The position numbers were made by a program, and so were the translations under genes. Below the pieces are notes generated by a model, which was not told the origin of the DNA, did no database searches, and worked only from the letters and a program-made list of their open reading frames with translations. Below are positions 60,912 to 64,000 of a stretch of 64,000 nucleotides of DNA, one piece after another; the first letter of the stretch is position 1; the number at the start of each line of letters is the position of its first letter. The stretch is from Amyelois transitella (taxonomy: Eukaryota > Arthropoda > Insecta > Lepidoptera > Pyralidae). The DNA lies in assembly GCF_032362555.1 (NCBI RefSeq), contig NC_083522.1:4814001-4878000 (forward strand), written 5' to 3'.

Positions 60912-62260
60912 ATGGTAAGATTTTATTTTGTTTTCAATTGGTACGATTTTTTGTAATAGGTATTTAGTTAAGTAGTGTGGCTCCCGGCACTAATGAAAAA
61001 GAATAATGATCGTGCCGTATTGGTATTTTCAAAAATGTTGGCTCTGTCTACCCCGCAAGGGATAAAGACGTGCTTAGATTTATGTATGTATGTAATTAAT
61101 ATATGTAGGTACATATTTTGTTCATTTTCTGAAACCTGAAAATGAAATTAAATTTATTTTACTTAATTTAATATTGACCAAAATTAAATAGTAACGTTAC
61201 ATTCCATTAGCCTGGTAGATACCAATCATTGTTCCAACCTAATTACTCTTTTCGCATTAGCTAAGCGAGAATTATTATATTACTGAAAACAAAAACTATG
61301 ATAACTTTGATTATTAGGTTTTTATTGTATTACATCATAGCAAACCTACTTCATCTTCACCATATGGCGAGATGCAATGCAATGGTCGCGATGTTATTGT
61401 ATTTTACTATACGTTACAATACACCCAAACATAATGCTGCTTTATTGATAACTGCATTGCATTATCTTACATTTATTTTTTAAATTTTGCTCAGATCTTC
61501 AAATTTATAACCATCCTGGCGATCGCCGCCGCTTGCAACGCCATTCCTCTTAAAGAAGTGTTGAAGCCCGAAAATGAGCCAATCAACGTCAATCCGCTAC
61601 CAGAGAACACCCCAATAAAACCAGAAAATGCTGTACAAGCAGATGAAAAGGCTCCTTTACCAGCCGGTGCTGATGATAAAACCACAGGATCCAAATCTGA
61701 CGAAACAGATTTAAAAACAGACAATACTTTTTGGTGGGGCAGCTCCTACAGATATCCAGCCCGCTCCAGATACTATTATAACTACCAATACGTACCAAGG
61801 TTTGTAGACTTTTTTTTATTACGTAACTTGTGATAAGAATTGCTTTAAAACACGATTAATATTGTATCAAAACTGGTTGTTATTCTTAGACCCAATAAGC
61901 TACCATTTATATTGTCCACATAATTTTGTAGAAATCCGAAGTAAGGTCATAATTATATTGAAAGTTTTTTATTATGTTTAGTAGACCTTAGTAGATTCGA
62001 AAATTAGATTGAGCTCAGATTTTACGTTTGATATTGTGTCATTACAATATTTATCAGCCTCTCTTCATCTCATTATTTAAATTAGTCTTACAAAGAAACA
62101 TTTTCAATTAAATACGAAAAATCCCGTATACCGTACCTTTGAATTACATTTTTTTTTAATAATATTAACTTTTCACGTTTTTATTTTGCCTTGCAGGACA
62201 TTCGAGTACACCTACTATACTGCGCCCCGCACTTATTCCTACTGGACTCCATATTGGTAA
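60912..62260 (+). CDS. Small secreted Pro- and Tyr-rich protein, three coding exons
   Basis: Coding exons are 60912-60914 (the ATG alone, followed by GTAAGA), 61495-61799 and 62197-62260. Together they give 123 residues. Joining the ATG to exon 2 yields a clear signal peptide, M-IFKFITILAIAAACNA. No other usable ATG opens that frame at its start, and the acceptor TTGCTCAG sits right before it. The mature protein begins with a Pro-Glu-Asn-rich part (KPENEPINVNP, PENTPIKPEN), then an acidic Lys/Asp/Thr part. It ends in an aromatic tail (YYYNYQYVPR, YTYYTAPRTYSYWTPYW) carrying seven arginines and many tyrosines. AATAAA at 62308-62313 ends the gene. The overall make-up is like cuticle, silk or eggshell structural proteins of insects, but I do not recognise the family. 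An ATG-only first coding exon is common in insect cuticle genes. Intron 1 contains a SINE relic. Confidence 0.8.
60975..61094 (+). mobile_element. Internally deleted SINE in intron 1 of the secreted-protein gene
   Basis: GTGTGGCTCCCGGCACTAAT (5' end) is joined to GTTGGCTCTGTCTACCCCGC and AAGACGTGCTTAGATTTATG plus a TATG tail, with the SINE middle missing. Confidence 0.7.
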
Positions 62261-62307
62261 ACGAGGATCAAGCAAAAGACAAATATTATAAGAACGACAA
62301 CCTACAT

Positions 62308-62313
62308 AATAAA
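62308..62313 (+). terminator. Polyadenylation signal of the secreted-protein gene
   Basis: AATAAA lies 48 bases past the TAA stop. Confidence 0.65.
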
Positions 62314-62618
62314 AAGTAAATACATTTTATTGTTTAAATTTTGATATACCACCTAATCTCGAATAATAAAAAATCAACATCCATCTCCAACCAACACCAC
62401 CAGTTTACCATCATTATATACGTATCACTAATTTTCTTAGTATTATGGTTAGATCCTTTCGCTGAAATCTAAACTAGGTTCTTATAGCTACACGTTGATG
62501 AAAGTAAAATGGGAAAGTGAATCAGCAATCACTTTTGATGATTCTTTTTATTTGGAAGGATAACCTTTTAAAAGGACAAAGAATAAGAAAAACATAATAA
62601 CTTACATTATTAAATTTT

Positions 62619-62624
62619 TTTATT
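62619..62624 (-). terminator. Polyadenylation signal of the partial minus-strand gene
   Basis: Plus-strand TTTATT (AATAAA reversed) is about 130 bases past the stop. Confidence 0.5.
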
Positions 62625-62754
62625 GTGATACATATCATTTTAAATTTAGTTATTAAAAAGTGAATTCGTTTTACAGATGAATTTTAATAAATAGATATAC
62701 CTATGTAGATAATAACTTAACAGATAAAAATTAACGGCGATAAATTTATCTGCA

Positions 62755-64000
62755 TTACGATGGTGGTTTAATTTCAGTTGCTTGATACAAAGAATTTATT
62801 GCAATATCAGATGACACAAATGCCATCGATTTAGCTAGAGTGGCCAAAGACAGTGTGTCCATAATTACTCTATTAGCTACATGATTGAGGTTGGCTCCAT
62901 AAGATTGCGCTGTGTATTTCAATGCCAACTTTATAACTCTTTCGCAGGCGAGAGACTTTGATGATGCAACTTTAGCTTCTTTACCAGCTTGTTGGGCGGC
63001 TGTTTTAGCCAAATTCATCATCAGATCTTGATGAGAAGTCATGCCATTTTTGGCAAATGCTACAGACATTTTAACTTCGATGGAAGCAGTCAAAGCACGC
63101 CTCAGTGCCACAACACTTGCTGCAGTCAGGTAAGCTACATCCCCGGCATAAAGTATAGCTTTCTTAGCTTTGACCTCCAGTCGTTCTAATTTGGCCTTAG
63201 CTTTTTTGCTATTGATTAATTCTTCGTCACCATCGACTTGATCCAATTCTAATTCTGCCACTATATCCGATCTTAATGGAGACTTATAATCTTTAGGATC
63301 TAACCAGTCATCCATTAATTCGGGCGCATTTACCTCTTGATTTTCAAGTGTTTTTGTTTTGGTAACTACGTAATGAGTGCCATTTATTGCATTTTGTATC
63401 AAAATACCGTCTGTTTCATTAACATTAGTATTATTTTGTTCTAAATCTAATGCAGTTTGATTCAAAAATCCTTTTGTGACAGTTGGCATTGCCAATTGTG
63501 TATTCAATAAAATTAGAGGCTTTTTTTCGTTTCTCGAAAAAACGGTATACGGAGTCAATTTATTCTTGGTTGGTATCAATGTGCTGTTTGTATAAGCATT
63601 ATTTTTCGTATCAGTTTTATTTAATATCACATTATAAATGGAAGGCATTGGTGCTTTATCCGGAACAGGTGTAGTAATATTTCTTATGAATTTATCATTG
63701 GTAGTGGCTCGTTTCTTTCTTAGGGATAAATCAACTGATTGCTTTTTAGACAATGCTGAAGGATAAGTGATGTCTTTTAGAGCGGCTACTATTGATATCT
63801 CAGCAGCTATTTGAGCTAAACCATATACAAGCCTATGTAATTCTGGTTCGGTTGATATTTTTGTAATGCTTAATATATGTCCAGATAAAGTTCTCGACAA
63901 ATAATCTAAAATTCGTCTTGTTTCTATTGCTGTAATTCCTTTACTTTTATCTGGTGCTTCAAGTGCATCTCTAGTTATTCTTGTGATTTTGTCTTGAACG
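62755..64000 (-). CDS. Partial gene: uncharacterised, probably secreted protein, cut by the window edge
   Basis: A frame on the minus strand ends with TAA at 62757-62755. It stays open, without a stop, up to the window edge (at least 414 codons), so the start lies outside. The N-terminal visible part is helical (ITRDALEAPDKSKG, LVYGLAQIAAEISIVAAL). A dibasic RKKR site follows, which could be cut by a furin-type protease. The middle is Asn/Thr-rich with six N-glycosylation sequons (NKT, NST, NQT, NNT, NET, NGT). The last ~170 residues are a charged then alanine-rich helical domain (KKAKAKLERLEVKAKKA, AKTAAQQAGKEAKVA). The sequons suggest passage through the secretory pathway. A reverse-strand AATAAA lies at 62619-62624. 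No intron is seen in this part. I do not recognise the family. The gene is convergent with the Pro/Tyr-rich gene. Confidence 0.75.
   Translation of the reverse strand, partial: VQDKITRITRDALEAPDKSKGITAIETRRILDYLSRTLSGHILSITKISTEPELHRLVYGLAQIAAEISIVAALKDITYPSALSKKQSVDLSLRKKRATTNDKFIRNITTPVPDKAPMPSIYNVILNKTDTKNNAYTNSTLIPTKNKLTPYTVFSRNEKKPLILLNTQLAMPTVTKGFLNQTALDLEQNNTNVNETDGILIQNAINGTHYVVTKTKTLENQEVNAPELMDDWLDPKDYKSPLRSDIVAELELDQVDGDEELINSKKAKAKLERLEVKAKKAILYAGDVAYLTAASVVALRRALTASIEVKMSVAFAKNGMTSHQDLMMNLAKTAAQQAGKEAKVASSKSLACERVIKLALKYTAQSYGANLNHVANRVIMDTLSLATLAKSMAFVSSDIAINSLYQATEIKPPS

Noticed and set aside
1-64000. CRISPR arrays, rRNA genes, or capsid- or envelope-bearing elements
   Set aside because: I looked for regular direct repeats, rRNA-like blocks and long-terminal-repeat or capsid signatures and saw none; the elements present are LINEs, SINEs and unclassified repeats.

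Overview
This is nuclear DNA from a moth or butterfly (Lepidoptera). It is AT-rich, and its genes are split by GT-AG introns. It carries short dispersed repeats ending in TATG runs, RTE-type LINE copies, and a tandem cluster of insect chemosensory protein (CSP, OS-D/A10 family) genes.

Layout. Positions 1-9.6 kb hold no gene I can support, only SINE and LINE relics. From 11.0 to 38.7 kb lies a cluster of seven CSP-type genes, here called CSP-a to CSP-g: a (11008-15863, +), b (19668-20533, +), c (22726-23642, -), d (25361-26918, -), e (29224-30921, -), f (35122-36707, +) and g (37243-38675, -). Genes a to e are ordinary two-exon CSPs. Each has a signal peptide, the cysteine pattern C-x6-C-x18-C-x2-C, a phase-1 intron after the conserved lysine, and a splice acceptor 0-3 bases before the ATG. 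Genes f and g are the odd pair. They face each other tail to tail, and both appear to have an extra phase-2 intron at the same place in the fold, giving a middle exon of exactly 127 nt and a charged tail. CSP-g is very divergent and has seven rather than six residues between its first two cysteines.

The intron of CSP-a was lengthened by a near-complete antisense RTE LINE (12159-15470) with a perfect 12-bp target duplication. A second, 5'-truncated copy (16274-17560) lies just past the gene in the opposite orientation, so CSP-a exon 2 sits between the arms of a roughly 1.3-kb inverted repeat.

From 40.9 to 43.75 kb is a complete five-exon gene (minus strand) for the mitochondrial Glu-tRNA(Gln) amidotransferase subunit B. 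A possible 99-residue hydrophobic protein lies at 44.9-45.2 kb. From 45.2 to 60.8 kb is a gene-poor stretch full of SINEs and repeat ends.

At the right edge are two convergent genes. One is a small secreted Pro/Tyr-rich protein (60912-62260, +) whose first coding exon is just the ATG. The other is a glycosylation-site-rich protein (minus strand) whose coding frame is still open at the window edge. I cannot assign a function to either.

The CSPs are expected to be small secreted helical carriers of hydrophobic ligands, but no ligand or tissue can be read from the sequence. All exon joins were worked out by reading splice sites, phases and protein motifs by eye; none was tested against transcripts.
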